Of a stretch of DNA of 58,879 bases, positions 34,426 to 44,326 are shown one piece after another. The DNA is from an uncultured Aquabacterium sp. GTDB taxonomy: Bacteria; Pseudomonadota; Gammaproteobacteria; Burkholderiales; Burkholderiaceae_C. The translations under genes were made by a program, and so were the position numbers. The DNA is taken from contig NZ_CAJYGK010000019.1 in NCBI RefSeq assembly GCF_913773725.1, positions 1 through 58,879 on the forward strand, written 5' to 3'. Numbering within the stretch: the first letter of the stretch is position 1; each line of letters opens with the position of its first letter. The notes under the pieces are model-generated. The model searched no databases. It had not been told where the DNA came from and saw nothing but the letters and a program-made list of their open reading frames with translations.

Positions 34426-35393
34426 CGCTCTCGGTGGCAGTCATCATCCCGACCTACAGGCGACCTCAGCTGCTGGCACGCTGTCTCGAGGCACTGACCC
34501 GGCAGTCACTGTCCGGGCAGAGCTATGAGGTGATCGTGGTGGACGACGGGTGTACCGAAGCCACCCGTCAGGTGGTCGAGGATTTCCATCGACGGTGTCA
34601 GGGTGCACCGGCCTTCCGATACCTTCAACCCCGCGGTACACGCGGGCCGGCCGCGGCCCGCAACCGGGGTTGGCGAGCCAGCTCTGCGCCCCTCATCGCC
34701 TTCACCGACGACGACACCGAGCCCGACGAAGACTGGCTGATGGAGGGCTGCAAGGCCATGACGCGCTGCGCCGTGGCCGTGGGTGGGCGCGTCGTGGTGC
34801 CCACCCGGCCGCGGCCTACCGACCATGAACGCATGACGCAGGGCCTGGAGCGGGCGGAGTTCGCAACGGCGAACGCCTTCGTGTGGCGGCACGCGCTGGT
34901 GTCCGTCGGGGGATTCGACGAGCGCTTCCAGCGCGCCTGGCGGGAGGACTCGGACCTGCATTTCTCGCTGCTGCAGCTCGGCCACGTCGGCTGGGCACCC
35001 AAAGCCACGGTCGTGCACCCCGTCCGGCCCGAGCGCTGGGGCGTGTCGCTGCGCCAGCAGGCCAACGTCTTCTTCGACGCGCTGCTGTTCAAGAAGCACC
35101 CCCACCTTTACCGGCTCAAGATCCGGTCCACCCCGCCCTGGCATTACCACTTGATCGTGTTCGGCACGCTGCTGGCCCTCCTCAGCCTGTGGGAGGGCTG
35201 GTACGCGACGGCTGCGGGAGCCGGCCTCGCGGTCGCCGCGGCCTTGCTGCGCTTCATTGCCGCCCGGCTGAGGGGCGCATCACTCGAGCCATCGCATGTG
35301 GCCGAGATGCTGGTCACCTCGGTGGCTATCCCCTTTTTGTCTCTTTACTGGCGTGTACGCGGGGCCCTGCACTTCCGCGTCCTCTTCTTCTGA
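34422..35393 (+). CDS. glycosyltransferase family 2 with C-terminal membrane helices
   Basis: Encodes 323 residues. GT-A fold: VAVIIPTYRRPQLL, VIVVDDGCTEAT, the DxD-type metal site in AFTDDDTEPDEDW and the acceptor-side RAWREDSDLHFS. Two hydrophobic stretches near residues 243-285 (HLIVFGTLLALLSLW and GAGLAVAAALLRFIAARL) anchor it in the inner membrane. ATGA overlap with the carbamoyltransferase. Confidence 0.9.
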   Translation: MTLSVAVIIPTYRRPQLLARCLEALTRQSLSGQSYEVIVVDDGCTEATRQVVEDFHRRCQGAPAFRYLQPRGTRGPAAARNRGWRASSAPLIAFTDDDTEPDEDWLMEGCKAMTRCAVAVGGRVVVPTRPRPTDHERMTQGLERAEFATANAFVWRHALVSVGGFDERFQRAWREDSDLHFSLLQLGHVGWAPKATVVHPVRPERWGVSLRQQANVFFDALLFKKHPHLYRLKIRSTPPWHYHLIVFGTLLALLSLWEGWYATAAGAGLAVAAALLRFIAARLRGASLEPSHVAEMLVTSVAIPFLSLYWRVRGALHFRVLFF

Positions 35394-35403
35394 AGGCCCG
35401 TTG

Positions 35404-36351
35404 ATGAGTCGACCGCTGCGCATCCTCACCTGGCATGTCCACGGCAACTACATGTATTACCTCAGCCAGGTACCGCACGAGTTCTACCTGGTGGCCGACG
35501 CAGACCGCACCCCGCATCACGGCGGCCGCTGCGGAACGCTGCCATGGGGCGACAACGTTCACGATGCCCCGGTGGAGCGCTTGCGCGACATGGCGTTCGA
35601 CGTCGTGCTGTTCCAGTCACGCGAGGCCTATGAGCAGGAGCAGCACACCCTGCTCAGCGAAGCCCAACGCCGTCTGCCCCGCATCTACCTGGAGCACGAT
35701 CCGCCCCAGCAGCATCCCACCAACACGCGCCATTGGGTGCAGGACGGTGAAACCCTGCTGGTTCACTGCACGCCGTTCAACGCGCTGATGTGGGATGCGG
35801 GCGAGCAGCCCACGGCGGTGGTGGAGCATGGCGTCAAGCTGCTGACCCATGCCGTTCACCATGGCGAAGCGGCGGCAGGCCTGGTCGTCGTCAACAACCT
35901 GGATCGCCGAGGGCGCCGACTGGGTGCAGACCTGTACCAGGAAGCGGCCGCGCGGGTGCCCTTGACCCTGGTGGGCATGGGTGCAGACCGCCTCGGCGGC
36001 ACAGGTGAAGTGCCTCATCGGCAATTGCCGGAAGTGATGGCGGCACACCGCTTCTTCTTCAACCCCATTCGCTACACGAGTCTGGGGCTGGCGGTGATCG
36101 AGGCGATGATGGTCGGCATGCCGATCGTCGGCCTGGCGACCACGGAGCTGGTCACGGTCATCCGCGATGGCTACCACGGCTTCATCGACACCCGCCCCGA
36201 GCGCCTGTACGAGGGCATGGCGCACCTGCTGGCGCACCCCCAGGAGGCACGGCGCATGGGTGAGCGCGCCCGGCAGGCTGCCCATGATCGCTTTCACATC
36301 GATCGCTTCGTGACCGACTGGCAGCGGCTTCTGCACGCGGTGACCCGTTGA
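35404..36351 (+). CDS. glycosyltransferase (GT4-like, short)
   Basis: Encodes 315 residues. The first half lacks the usual Gly-rich loop and has WHVHGNYMYYLSQVPHEFY; the second half has the GT-B donor-site pattern SLGLAVIEAMMVGMPIVGLA and REARRMGER-like helices. It is shorter than a typical GT4 (about 370 residues). Last gene of the operon, 10 bases after the GT2 gene. Confidence 0.8.
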   Translation: MSRPLRILTWHVHGNYMYYLSQVPHEFYLVADADRTPHHGGRCGTLPWGDNVHDAPVERLRDMAFDVVLFQSREAYEQEQHTLLSEAQRRLPRIYLEHDPPQQHPTNTRHWVQDGETLLVHCTPFNALMWDAGEQPTAVVEHGVKLLTHAVHHGEAAAGLVVVNNLDRRGRRLGADLYQEAAARVPLTLVGMGADRLGGTGEVPHRQLPEVMAAHRFFFNPIRYTSLGLAVIEAMMVGMPIVGLATTELVTVIRDGYHGFIDTRPERLYEGMAHLLAHPQEARRMGERARQAAHDRFHIDRFVTDWQRLLHAVTR

Positions 36352-36361
36352 GCGGACACCC

Positions 36362-36376
36362 CGGCACGCCGATTGC
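36362..36376 (+). promoter_or_regulatory. sigma-54 promoter of the cyclopropane synthase gene
   Basis: CGGCACGCCGATTGC: GGCACG, four bases, TTGC, full match, 55 bases before the ATG at 36431 and just after the glycosyltransferase stop. Confidence 0.78.
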
Positions 36377-36430
36377 CCGCGCGAGGGCATGCGCAACCCT
36401 GCGTGCGCTCCGTTACGAGGTTTCCCTTCC

Positions 36431-37789
36431 ATGCAGACCGACCATTCGATGATCTCTGGCAGCGCAGAGCGCGACGTGCGCCTGGCCCGAGACATCCTGA
36501 TGCTTCTTCTCCGCGATCCCCAACAAGCACTGACGGTGCATCTGTGGAATGGCGAGGTTCTTCGTTTCGGTCGCGGCACGCCGCGGTTCGGGCTGGCGCT
36601 CCACCATCCCGGCGCCTTGTGGCGGTCGGTTCTGGGAGGAGGCCCACTCGCACTGGCCGACGCTTACTTCCGCGGCGATCTTGACGTGGCGGGCGACCTG
36701 TACGCGGCGCTCAGCCTGAAAAGCCAGATCGGCGGCCCTCGTTCGTGGTCGGAGCGACTTCAGCTCGTGGCCAAGGCCCTGGCCCTGCGGTGGCGCGTGC
36801 CGGCCGACACAGATGGTGGCCCCGTCGTCCGGGACTCTGCACGCCCGATCGCCCTTCAGGATCGAGATCGCCGCCGCCGGGCGATCGCCTATCACTACGA
36901 CGTCTCCAACGCGTTCTACAGATTGTGGCTGGACCGCCAGATGGTCTATTCCTGCGCGTACTTCCAGTCTCCTGAAGACACGCTGGACCGCGCGCAGACG
37001 GCCAAGCTTGAACACATTTGCCGCAAACTGCGCCTGCAGTCCGGTGAACGTTTCCTGGACATCGGCTGCGGCTGGGGCGCCTTGCTGATCCACGCGGCCC
37101 GTGAGCATGGTGTGCGGGCCCATGGCATCACGCTGAGCCATCGCCAGCTTGAACTCGCCAGGCAGCGCATTGCCGAAGCCGGCCTGCAAGGCCGTGTCAC
37201 GGTCGAGCTGATGGACTACCGGGATCTGCCCGGGGAGGCATGCTGGGACAAGATTGCCAGCGTCGGGATGTTCGAGCACGTCGGCCTGCGCAACCTGCCT
37301 GGCTACTTCGCCACGGCGCAGCGGTTGCTGGTCCCAGGCGGCCTGATGCTGAATCACGGCATCACGCACGAGGAAGACGGCTGGGGCGAGACCGTCTCCA
37401 CGCGCTTCATCAACCGCTATGTCTTCCCGGACGGGCAGCTCGACCGCGTGAGCCGCGTCATGGGGCACATGGAGGCACAGGGCTTCGAAATCTGGGACGT
37501 CGAGGGTTTGCGCCCGCATTACGCCCTGACCCTGCGGCATTGGGTTCGACGCCTGGAAGCGCGCCACCAGGAAGCGCTGCAGCACGTCAGCGAGGTCACC
37601 TACCGCATCTGGCGGCTGTACATGGCCGCCAGCGCGCTGGAGTTCGAAGAAGGCGACATCGGCGTGTACCAGATCCTGGCATCGCGGCGAACCCAGGGGC
37701 TGTCGCCCCTGCCCTTGACCCGCCAGGACCTGTACCCACCGACCACCGTCATCAGCCCGCCGCCAGCGCCGTATCGAACAGCATCATGA
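36431..37789 (+). CDS. cyclopropane-fatty-acyl-phospholipid synthase family protein
   Basis: Encodes 452 residues. An N-terminal lipid-binding domain contains LALADAYFRGDLDVAGDLYA; then comes AIAYHYDVSNAFYRLWLD, MVYSCAYFQ, the SAM-binding motif FLDIGCGWGALLIHAAREHG near residue 210 and FEHVGLRNLPGYF. It methylenates unsaturated phospholipid chains using S-adenosylmethionine, hardening membranes against acid, desiccation and oxidants. Full length. It converges on and overlaps the ZIP gene end by 38 bases. Confidence 0.92.
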   Translation: MQTDHSMISGSAERDVRLARDILMLLLRDPQQALTVHLWNGEVLRFGRGTPRFGLALHHPGALWRSVLGGGPLALADAYFRGDLDVAGDLYAALSLKSQIGGPRSWSERLQLVAKALALRWRVPADTDGGPVVRDSARPIALQDRDRRRRAIAYHYDVSNAFYRLWLDRQMVYSCAYFQSPEDTLDRAQTAKLEHICRKLRLQSGERFLDIGCGWGALLIHAAREHGVRAHGITLSHRQLELARQRIAEAGLQGRVTVELMDYRDLPGEACWDKIASVGMFEHVGLRNLPGYFATAQRLLVPGGLMLNHGITHEEDGWGETVSTRFINRYVFPDGQLDRVSRVMGHMEAQGFEIWDVEGLRPHYALTLRHWVRRLEARHQEALQHVSEVTYRIWRLYMAASALEFEEGDIGVYQILASRRTQGLSPLPLTRQDLYPPTTVISPPPAPYRTAS

Positions 37790-38687
37790 GCACGAAGCCG
37801 AGCATCAGCCCGGCTGTGGCCAGGCGCTCGTGCCCCTGCCGGTGCGATTCGGGAATGACCTCGTGGCTGATGACGTACAGCATGGCGCCCGCTGCGAAGG
37901 CCAAGCCCCACGGTAGCAGCACGGCCGACCAAGTGACCACGAGCGCCGCCGCCACGGCCGCGACCGGCTCGACCAGTCCCGACAGCGCGCCAATGCCCGC
38001 CGAGGCGATCCGGCCATAGCCGGCGCCTCGCAGGGCCACCGCGATCACCAGCCCCTCGGGCACGTCCTGGATGGCGATGCCCGCACCCAGCGCGGAAGCC
38101 GCCCGGGCATCGGTCCCGCCCCAGGCCACCCCCATGGCCAGACCTTCCGGCACGTTGTGCAAGGCCACCGCGAAGACGAAGAGCCAGACACGCCGCAGGC
38201 GCTGTGACAACGCCCCCTGCGCGCCCTCCGGGCCCTTGATGAAATGCTCGTGTGGCAGCCAGCGGTCGAGCGTGACCAGGCAGGCCGCACCGAACAGGAT
38301 GGCGGCGCCGACCACACAGCCGGCTCCCCAGGGACCTTGCCCCTGGGCGCGCGCAGCCTCCAGGGCCGGCACCACCAGCGAGAACGCCGTGGCGGCCAGC
38401 ATGACACCCGCACCGAAGCCCATCATGGTGTCTCGGGCGCGTTCCGAGGTCGTCTGGGCCAGCCACACCGGCAGCGTGCCGAGGGCCGTGGCCGCAGCGG
38501 CCACCAGGCCGGCCAGCCCCGCATGCTGCGCGGCGGGAGGCAAGGCGGACCACAGCGTCGAGGCCGACGCCATCAGCCCGCCCAGCAGGATGAGCAGTCC
38601 GATGCTGCGCCGCCACGGTGCGCCCGAGCGCAGCCGCATCGTCCCGCCCGGTTCGCCGTCCCACACCGTGCGTCGAGGCCAGGCCAT
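37752..38687 (-). CDS. ZIP family metal transporter
   Basis: Encodes 311 residues with about eight hydrophobic helices. The two metal-site helices carry HNVPEGLAMGV and QDVPEGLVIAVAL, the ZIP signature; the first helical region has TMMGFGAGVMLAA. It imports divalent metal, probably zinc or manganese. The ATG at 38687 lies only five bases after the Mn-catalase stop, so the two are an operon, which suggests manganese supply for the catalase (inference). Confidence 0.88.
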   Translation of the reverse strand: MAWPRRTVWDGEPGGTMRLRSGAPWRRSIGLLILLGGLMASASTLWSALPPAAQHAGLAGLVAAAATALGTLPVWLAQTTSERARDTMMGFGAGVMLAATAFSLVVPALEAARAQGQGPWGAGCVVGAAILFGAACLVTLDRWLPHEHFIKGPEGAQGALSQRLRRVWLFVFAVALHNVPEGLAMGVAWGGTDARAASALGAGIAIQDVPEGLVIAVALRGAGYGRIASAGIGALSGLVEPVAAVAAALVVTWSAVLLPWGLAFAAGAMLYVISHEVIPESHRQGHERLATAGLMLGFVLMMLFDTALAAG

Positions 38688-38691
38688 GGCG

Positions 38692-39609
38692 TCAGAGGGG
38701 CGCGCTGGCGCCGCCCTGCGCGCCATTGCCCTGTCCGTTGAAGCCCGATCCCAGGTCTGCACCCGTCGTGGGGTTCGCCGCCCGGTCGGAGCTGGTGCGG
38801 GCCGCCAACCGGTCCACCAGGTCCAGTTCCTGGGACGTCATGCCCACCTCCGCCATGCCGGTTCCACCGTCCACGGCAAGGTGTTCATCACGGCTGTGGA
38901 TGTAGTCGAAGTTCTCCTCGCTGTTCCACGGGCCGCGGCAATCGCCGGCTCCCTGGGAGGTGTTGAAGTAGGCCCGCGTGAACCGCGGGTCCCCCTGGAG
39001 CTTGCCCGGTGGGAAGTTGGGCTGGATCGCATACAGGGCCTTCTCGAACTGCTGCTGGTGCGCAACCTCGCGCGTCATCAGAAAGCCGAGGGCTTCTTTC
39101 ACGCCCGGATCGTCGGTTGCATTGATGAGACGCTCGTAGATGATCTTGGCGCGGGCCTCGGCAGCGATGTTGGAACGAAGGTCCGCGGTCGGGTCACCAA
39201 TGGTGTCGACATAGGCCGCTGTCCAGGGCACCGCCCCCGAGTTGATCAGAGGCGTTCCACCACCGTAGAGCACCTGAGTGACATGGGAGTCGTTGCCTGG
39301 GCCGTTGATGGCGCGGTACAGATCAGCCTCCTGATCGACACCTTCCGCCACGCGGCCCTTCGCACCCCGGTTGAGCATGGCCACCATGGTGCCGATCACC
39401 TCCAGGTGGCTGAGCTCCTCGGTGGCGATGTCCATCAGCATGTCCTTGCGGCCGGCGTCTTCCTCGGACAGCGCCTGGGTGAAGTAGCGGCAGGCAGCGG
39501 CCAGTTCCCCTTGTGGCCCACCGAACTGCTCGAGCAGCAACTGGGCGAGGCCGGGATTCGTTTCCTGTACGCGTACGGTGTACTGCAAGCGCTTGTTGTG
39601 GGCAAACAT
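38692..39609 (-). CDS. manganese (non-haem) catalase
   Basis: Encodes 305 residues. Four-helix di-manganese core: LEQFGGPQGELAAACRYFTQ, DIATEELSHLEVIGTMV, ARAKIIYERLINATDD and MTREVAHQQQFEKAL supply the Glu and His ligands. LQYTVRVQETNP opens the protein as in the KatN family. It destroys hydrogen peroxide in the cytoplasm. The ATG at 39609 has AAGGAGAT. It is divergent from egtB, and a sigma-54-type element lies upstream. Confidence 0.93.
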   Translation of the reverse strand: MFAHNKRLQYTVRVQETNPGLAQLLLEQFGGPQGELAAACRYFTQALSEEDAGRKDMLMDIATEELSHLEVIGTMVAMLNRGAKGRVAEGVDQEADLYRAINGPGNDSHVTQVLYGGGTPLINSGAVPWTAAYVDTIGDPTADLRSNIAAEARAKIIYERLINATDDPGVKEALGFLMTREVAHQQQFEKALYAIQPNFPPGKLQGDPRFTRAYFNTSQGAGDCRGPWNSEENFDYIHSRDEHLAVDGGTGMAEVGMTSQELDLVDRLAARTSSDRAANPTTGADLGSGFNGQGNGAQGGASAPL

Positions 39610-39668
39610 GGGATCTCCTTCGTGGGTTGAGACAGCGGTCGCCGAACGGGGCGCCTGTGTTCTGGGCA

Positions 39669-39683
39669 GCAAGCCACGATCCC
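39669..39683 (-). promoter_or_regulatory. possible sigma-54 promoter of the Mn catalase/ZIP operon
   Basis: Minus-strand GGGATCGTGGCTTGC: correct GG-N10-GC spacing and TTGC, -24 GGATCG. Confidence 0.5.
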
Positions 39684-39720
39684 GAGAGGCGCACGGGCCA
39701 CTGGTGTCGTGCGGGTCGGC

Positions 39721-39735
39721 AGGCATGGGGCTTGC
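39721..39735 (+). promoter_or_regulatory. sigma-54 promoter of egtB-egtD
   Basis: AGGCATGGGGCTTGC: GGCATG, four bases, TTGC, 44 bases before the ATG at 39779. Confidence 0.7.
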
Positions 39736-39778
39736 CGCCGGGGGCGGCGCCTTCCGTACCGACCTCGTGCCCGTCGCC

Positions 39779-41059
39779 ATGTCCTTTCCTGCCCACGACC
39801 TCACCGCCGCCATGCCCGCTCGCCTGCCGGACGAAGTGGCTTCCCGAGCAGCCCTTCGACGGCATTACGACACCGTCCGTCGCGAGACGCTGTCGCGCAC
39901 GCGGGGCCTGACTGTCGAAGATCAGTGTGCACAGGCCATGCCAGATGCAAGCCCGACCAAGTGGCATCTGGCGCACACGACCTGGTTCTTCGAGGCCGTC
40001 GTGCTGATGCCGAACGGCTTTCATGACACCGTCCGACCGGGCTGGCATGTGCTGTTCAACTCCTACTACGAAAGCATGGGCCCCCGTCATCCCCGCCCCG
40101 AAAGAGGCCTGCTGACCCGGCCGCCGCTGGCAGACATCCTTGCCTGGCGACAGGACGTCGACCGGGCGATGCAACAGCTGATCGATGGCGTAGACGGCCG
40201 CGCGTGGCCCGAGGTCGAGCTGCTCGCACGCATTGGAATGGCCCACGAGGCGCAGCATCAGGAACTGATCCTCACCGACATCCTGGCGCTGTTCGCCCGG
40301 CACCCTCAGGAACCCGCAGTGCGCCTCGAGGCTGCGCCCGATTCGGCCCTGGGTCAGGGTGGTGTCAGCCCTGAACTCGGCTGGCACACCATGTCGCCGG
40401 GCCTGTATCGCATCGGGCACGACGGCGCTGGTCTCGCCTTTGACAACGAGGGACCGGCTCATGATGTGATGGTGCCGGGATTCGCCATGGCGAGTCGTCC
40501 CGTCAACGGAGGTGACCTGATTCACTTCATCGAGGATGGCGGCTATCAGGACCCTCAATGGTGGGCTTCCGACGGATGGGCGCTGGCTCAGGCGCAGGAC
40601 TGGCAAGCACCGCTGTACTGGGCGGAGCGGGACGGTCAATGGACCACACTCGGTTTGCAGGGCCGGCAGCAGGTCGATCCGAACGAGCCTGTGGCACACC
40701 TGAGCTTCCACGAGGCGCTCGCCGTGGCCGCCTGGGCCGGCGCACGCCTGCCCACCGAAATGGAATGGGAGGTCTGGGCGAGGCAGGCCGGGCCTGAGGA
40801 CTGGTGCACCCGTCCCTTGCCCCACGGCCTGGGTCGGGTGTGGGAGTGGACCCGCTCAGCCTATGAGCCATACCCAGGATACCGGCCCTGGCCGGGCGCC
40901 TTGGCTGAATACAACGCCAAGTTCATGGTCGGACAGCAGGTTCTGCGCGGCGCCAGCCATGCCACCCCCTCCTGGGAGACCCGCCCCAGTTACCGGAACT
41001 TCTTCCCTCCAACCGCCCGGTGGCAGTTCACCGGTGTCCGGTTGGCCCGCGACCTCTGA
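39779..41059 (+). CDS. egtB: ergothioneine biosynthesis protein EgtB
   Basis: Encodes 426 residues. The N-terminal DinB-like iron site is visible: HLAHTTWFFE near residue 62 and HEAQHQELI near 156 give the three-histidine set. The C-terminal formylglycine-generating-enzyme-like domain contains EMEWEVWAR and ends in TRPSYRNFFPPTARWQFTGVRLA. EgtB is the iron-dependent sulfoxide synthase that joins trimethylhistidine to cysteine or gamma-glutamylcysteine. It is 21 bases ahead of egtD, so the main steps of ergothioneine synthesis are paired here; egtC and egtE are not seen. Confidence 0.93.
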   Translation: MSFPAHDLTAAMPARLPDEVASRAALRRHYDTVRRETLSRTRGLTVEDQCAQAMPDASPTKWHLAHTTWFFEAVVLMPNGFHDTVRPGWHVLFNSYYESMGPRHPRPERGLLTRPPLADILAWRQDVDRAMQQLIDGVDGRAWPEVELLARIGMAHEAQHQELILTDILALFARHPQEPAVRLEAAPDSALGQGGVSPELGWHTMSPGLYRIGHDGAGLAFDNEGPAHDVMVPGFAMASRPVNGGDLIHFIEDGGYQDPQWWASDGWALAQAQDWQAPLYWAERDGQWTTLGLQGRQQVDPNEPVAHLSFHEALAVAAWAGARLPTEMEWEVWARQAGPEDWCTRPLPHGLGRVWEWTRSAYEPYPGYRPWPGALAEYNAKFMVGQQVLRGASHATPSWETRPSYRNFFPPTARWQFTGVRLARDL

Positions 41060-41080
41060 ATCGCGGCCGCCAGGCCGCAC

Positions 41081-42136
41081 ATGCCCATGCCCTCTTCCGT
41101 GCTCCCCAACCGCTCTACCCTGCCCGTTCCCACCGCCGTGCGGATGCCCACGCCACAGTCCGGATCGGACGGATTTCGCCAGGCCATGCGCCTGGCGCTG
41201 AGCCGGCGGCCTCACACGATCGCGCCGGTGTTCTTCTATGACGAGCACGGATCCCGGCTGTTCGAGACCATCTGCCAGCAGCCCGAGTACTACGTCACTC
41301 GGGTGGAAATGGGTGTGCTGCAGGAGCACGCCCAGGCGATCGCGGACCGGATCGGGCCTGACGCCGAAGTGATCGAATTCGGGGCGGGGTCGAGCATCAA
41401 GTTCTGCACCCTGCTGCAGGCCCTGCGGGCCCCGCGGCGATACGTGCCCATCGACGTCTCGGGCGCGCACCTGCAAATTGAAGCGGCGGCCCTCCGTCGG
41501 GATCATCCCATGCTAGACGTGCGCCCTGTGGTGGCCGACTTCATGCAGCCCTTTCGGATGCCGCCCGGCAGAGCCCCCTCCGCACAGCGCGTGGGGCTGT
41601 GCCTCGGCTCGTCACTCGGCAACTTCGATGCGGACGAGGCAAGGGCCTTTCTGGCAATGGCCGGACGCGCCTTGGCCGGCGGCGGCCTGCTGGTGGGGAT
41701 CGACCTCGTCAAGGATCCGGCGGTGCTGCATGCTGCCTACAACGATGCGGCCGGCGTGACCGCCGCCTTCAACCGCAACCTGCTCGCCAGAGCCAACCGG
41801 GAGCTTCACACCGACTTCGAGCCCGAGCGCTTCTATCACCACGCCTGCTACGTGCCCGCCCTGCAGCGGGTGGAGATGCACCTGGTGAGCACCACTCGGC
41901 AGACCGTGCACCTGGATGGCGAGGCATTCACGCTGGCCGAAGGTGAGTCGTTGCACACGGAGTGCTCGCACAAGTTCACCCTGGCCGGCTTTCGGTCGCT
42001 GTCGGAGTCGGTCGGTCTTCAGCCTGGGCCGGTGTGGCTGGATGCCCGCGGCTGGTTTGCGTTGCAGTGGCTGGACTGCCCACCGCTGACGGGATCGGAT
42101 CCCTTCCCGGGCGCGCACCGCCTATCGCCGACCTGA
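41081..42136 (+). CDS. egtD: L-histidine N-alpha-methyltransferase EgtD
   Basis: Encodes 351 residues. Diagnostic stretches are [24 protein letters not shown]-binding [12 protein letters not shown] near residue 100, CLGSSLGNF and a C-terminal [11 protein letters not shown]. It trimethylates histidine to hercynine, the first committed step to ergothioneine. The start at 41081 or 41087 cannot be separated. The last 161 bases overlap the end of the convergent UDP-glucuronate decarboxylase frame on the other strand. Confidence 0.93.
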   Translation: MPMPSSVLPNRSTLPVPTAVRMPTPQSGSDGFRQAMRLALSRRPHTIAPVFFYDEHGSRLFETICQQPEYYVTRVEMGVLQEHAQAIADRIGPDAEVIEFGAGSSIKFCTLLQALRAPRRYVPIDVSGAHLQIEAAALRRDHPMLDVRPVVADFMQPFRMPPGRAPSAQRVGLCLGSSLGNFDADEARAFLAMAGRALAGGGLLVGIDLVKDPAVLHAAYNDAAGVTAAFNRNLLARANRELHTDFEPERFYHHACYVPALQRVEMHLVSTTRQTVHLDGEAFTLAEGESLHTECSHKFTLAGFRSLSESVGLQPGPVWLDARGWFALQWLDCPPLTGSDPFPGAHRLSPT

Positions 42137-43133
42137 GCAACGGGCTGGCAGACCGACCGGCGCCGGTCGTACTGTCTGGCCCTGCCGACAGCAGCGCATC
42201 GAAGTAAGCGATGGTACGGCGCAGCCCCTCCTCGAGGGCCACTTTCGGGGCCCAGCCCAGCGTCTCGCGGGCCAACGTGATGTCGGGGCAGCGCTGCATC
42301 GGGTCGTCCACCGGCAAGGGGCGCACGACGATCGGGGAGGCCGAGCCGGTCAGGCGCACGACGAGTTCGGCCAGTTCGCCGATGGTCGACTCGCACGGGT
42401 TGCCAAGGTTCATCGGCCCCGTGATCTCGTCCGGCGTGTCCATCAGCCGCATGCATCCCTCGATGAGGTCATCGCGGTAGCAGAACGAGCGGGTCTGGTT
42501 GCCATCGCCTTGCACGGTGATGGGCTGCCCCTTGAGCGCCTGCACGATGAAGTTGGACACGACCCGCCCGTCGTGCGGATGCATGCCAGGCCCGTAGGTG
42601 TTGAAGATTCGGGCCACCTTGATCTTCACGCCATGCTGGCGGTGGTAGTCGAAGAACAGCGTCTCGGCGCAGCGCTTGCCCTCGTCGTAGCAGGCCCGCG
42701 GTCCGATCGGGCTGACGTGGCCGCGGTAATGCTCGGGCTGGGGGTGCATGGTCGGATCGCCATACACCTCGCTGGTGGAGGCCTGGAAGATACGGGCCCG
42801 CAGCCGCTTGGCCAGGCCCAGCATGTTGATCGCGCCGTGGACACTGGTCTTGGTGGTGCTGACCGGGTCATGCTGGTAATGCACGGGCGAAGCCGGGCAG
42901 GCCAGGTTGTAGATCTCGTCGACCTCGACATACAGGGGAAAGGTGACGTCGTGCCGCATCAACTCGAATCGAGGATGATCGAGCAGGTGGGCGACCTGGC
43001 CGCGCCGCCCCGTGAAGAAATTGTCCACGCACAGCACCTCGTGACCCGCTTCCAGCAGGCGCTCGCACAGCGCGGTGCCGAGGAAGCCGGCGCCGCCAGT
43101 CACAAGAATGGATCGGATGGAAGGCGTGGCCAT
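41976..43133 (-). CDS. NAD-dependent UDP-glucuronate decarboxylase-like SDR with extra C-terminal tail
   Basis: Encodes 385 residues. Extended [61 protein letters not shown] and active-site [13 protein letters not shown] near residue 148, all typical of UDP-xylose synthase (UXS). It would convert UDP-glucuronate to UDP-xylose for the nearby glycosyltransferases. The conserved domain ends near IAYFDALLS at about residue 317; the remaining 68 residues are a low-complexity tail encoded antisense to egtD. It overlaps the GT9 gene upstream by 34 bases. Confidence 0.9.
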   Translation of the reverse strand: MATPSIRSILVTGGAGFLGTALCERLLEAGHEVLCVDNFFTGRRGQVAHLLDHPRFELMRHDVTFPLYVEVDEIYNLACPASPVHYQHDPVSTTKTSVHGAINMLGLAKRLRARIFQASTSEVYGDPTMHPQPEHYRGHVSPIGPRACYDEGKRCAETLFFDYHRQHGVKIKVARIFNTYGPGMHPHDGRVVSNFIVQALKGQPITVQGDGNQTRSFCYRDDLIEGCMRLMDTPDEITGPMNLGNPCESTIGELAELVVRLTGSASPIVVRPLPVDDPMQRCPDITLARETLGWAPKVALEEGLRRTIAYFDALLSAGPDSTTGAGRSASPLLRSAIGGARPGRDPIPSAVGSPATATQTSRGHPATPAQAEDRPTPTATESRPG

Positions 43134-44326
43134 GCAGGCTCCTGTTCGTGAGGGGAATGAGGGCGCAAGCGGGGCTGGGACGCGGGATGTGGGCCCTCGG
43201 GGCGGCTCGTCTCATCCAGCAGGCTCAATGCGTGATCCACCACGTCCATCGGCCAGACGGCCATCGCACACTCGTGGGCTGTAGGGCAGCGTGCGTGCAT
43301 ACAAGGACGGCACGGCACATCGGCCCACAGCACGCGATGCAGGTCCGGTCGCCCCGGCGCCCATCGCGCCACCTCGGCGCCGCAACTGACGACCACGCTG
43401 GGCGTACCGAGCGCCGCGGCAATGTGGGATACCCCCGTGTCGTTGCTGACCAGCAGGCTGGCGCCTTCAATGAGCGCACCCACGGTCCACAGCGGCGTCT
43501 GACCGACGAGGTTGACGCAGCGCGACGGCCCGAGTCCCTGCAGCGCCGCCTCCACCCCTGAGACCACCTGGGCCTCGGACGCCACGCCTGTGAGCACGAG
43601 CGTGACATCGTGCGCGGCCGCCAGAGCCCGGCCCACCTGGGCAAAGCGGGCGGGCGGCCAGCGTCGCGATGGCCACTGCGCGCCGGCATGCAGGCAGATC
43701 CACGGGCGCCCTGGCTCAGCGCCATGTTCGCGCAGGAGCGCCCGCGCGGCCTCGCGGTCCGAGGGGCGCAAGGGAAAGACCGCATCGCCCGGCACGGTCT
43801 CCGCCACCGCTTCGCCGAACACGCTCAACAAGCTCGCGAGCCGCGCTGCCTCGGTGCCCTGCGTGGGCCAGGGCACCGCCAGCAAGGGCTCGGGTGGCTG
43901 AAGCGCGGGCTCGTGAAAGGCAGCCACATGCCGCGCGCCCCATCGGCTCACCAGCTCGTTCGTCAGCCGACCGGAGCCATGCAACTGAATGGCGAGGTCC
44001 CAGCATCGACCTCGCATCATGGCCAAGAATGCAGACTGCGCGAGCTCGTCAGGCGGCCCTTGCTCCGGCAGCCCCGGGTGCCCGGGAAAGGCAATGAACT
44101 CGTCCACACAGGACAGGCGTTCGACCCATTCGCGTGCCCAGGGCAGCCCGACCAGGGCGATGTGCGCGTGGGGAAAACGCTGGCGCAACGACGTCAGCGC
44201 CGGCACGGCACACAACATGTCTCCGAGCATCAACGCCCGCAGCACGGCAACACGCCGCACGGGGCCCAGCGCAGCGTCCACCAGGGCGCAGTGGTCAGCA
44301 CGCGGCATGCGCATCGATGTTGTCAT
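43100..44326 (-). CDS. glycosyltransferase family 9 (heptosyltransferase-like)
   Basis: Encodes 408 residues: [27 protein letters not shown] at the N-terminus and the donor-binding [20 protein letters not shown] near the end are family 9 hallmarks. Members add heptose or related sugars to lipopolysaccharide core or other glycans. A roughly 40-residue Pro/His-rich tail follows. It overlaps both neighbours (34 and 32 bases), so it is part of a tightly packed minus-strand operon that starts at 46705. Confidence 0.88.
   Translation of the reverse strand: MTTSMRMPRADHCALVDAALGPVRRVAVLRALMLGDMLCAVPALTSLRQRFPHAHIALVGLPWAREWVERLSCVDEFIAFPGHPGLPEQGPPDELAQSAFLAMMRGRCWDLAIQLHGSGRLTNELVSRWGARHVAAFHEPALQPPEPLLAVPWPTQGTEAARLASLLSVFGEAVAETVPGDAVFPLRPSDREAARALLREHGAEPGRPWICLHAGAQWPSRRWPPARFAQVGRALAAAHDVTLVLTGVASEAQVVSGVEAALQGLGPSRCVNLVGQTPLWTVGALIEGASLLVSNDTGVSHIAAALGTPSVVVSCGAEVARWAPGRPDLHRVLWADVPCRPCMHARCPTAHECAMAVWPMDVVDHALSLLDETSRPEGPHPASQPRLRPHSPHEQEPAWPRLPSDPFL

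Noticed and set aside
41081-42136. A complete ergothioneine cluster
   Set aside because: Only egtB and egtD are visible; no egtC- or egtE-like gene is adjacent.
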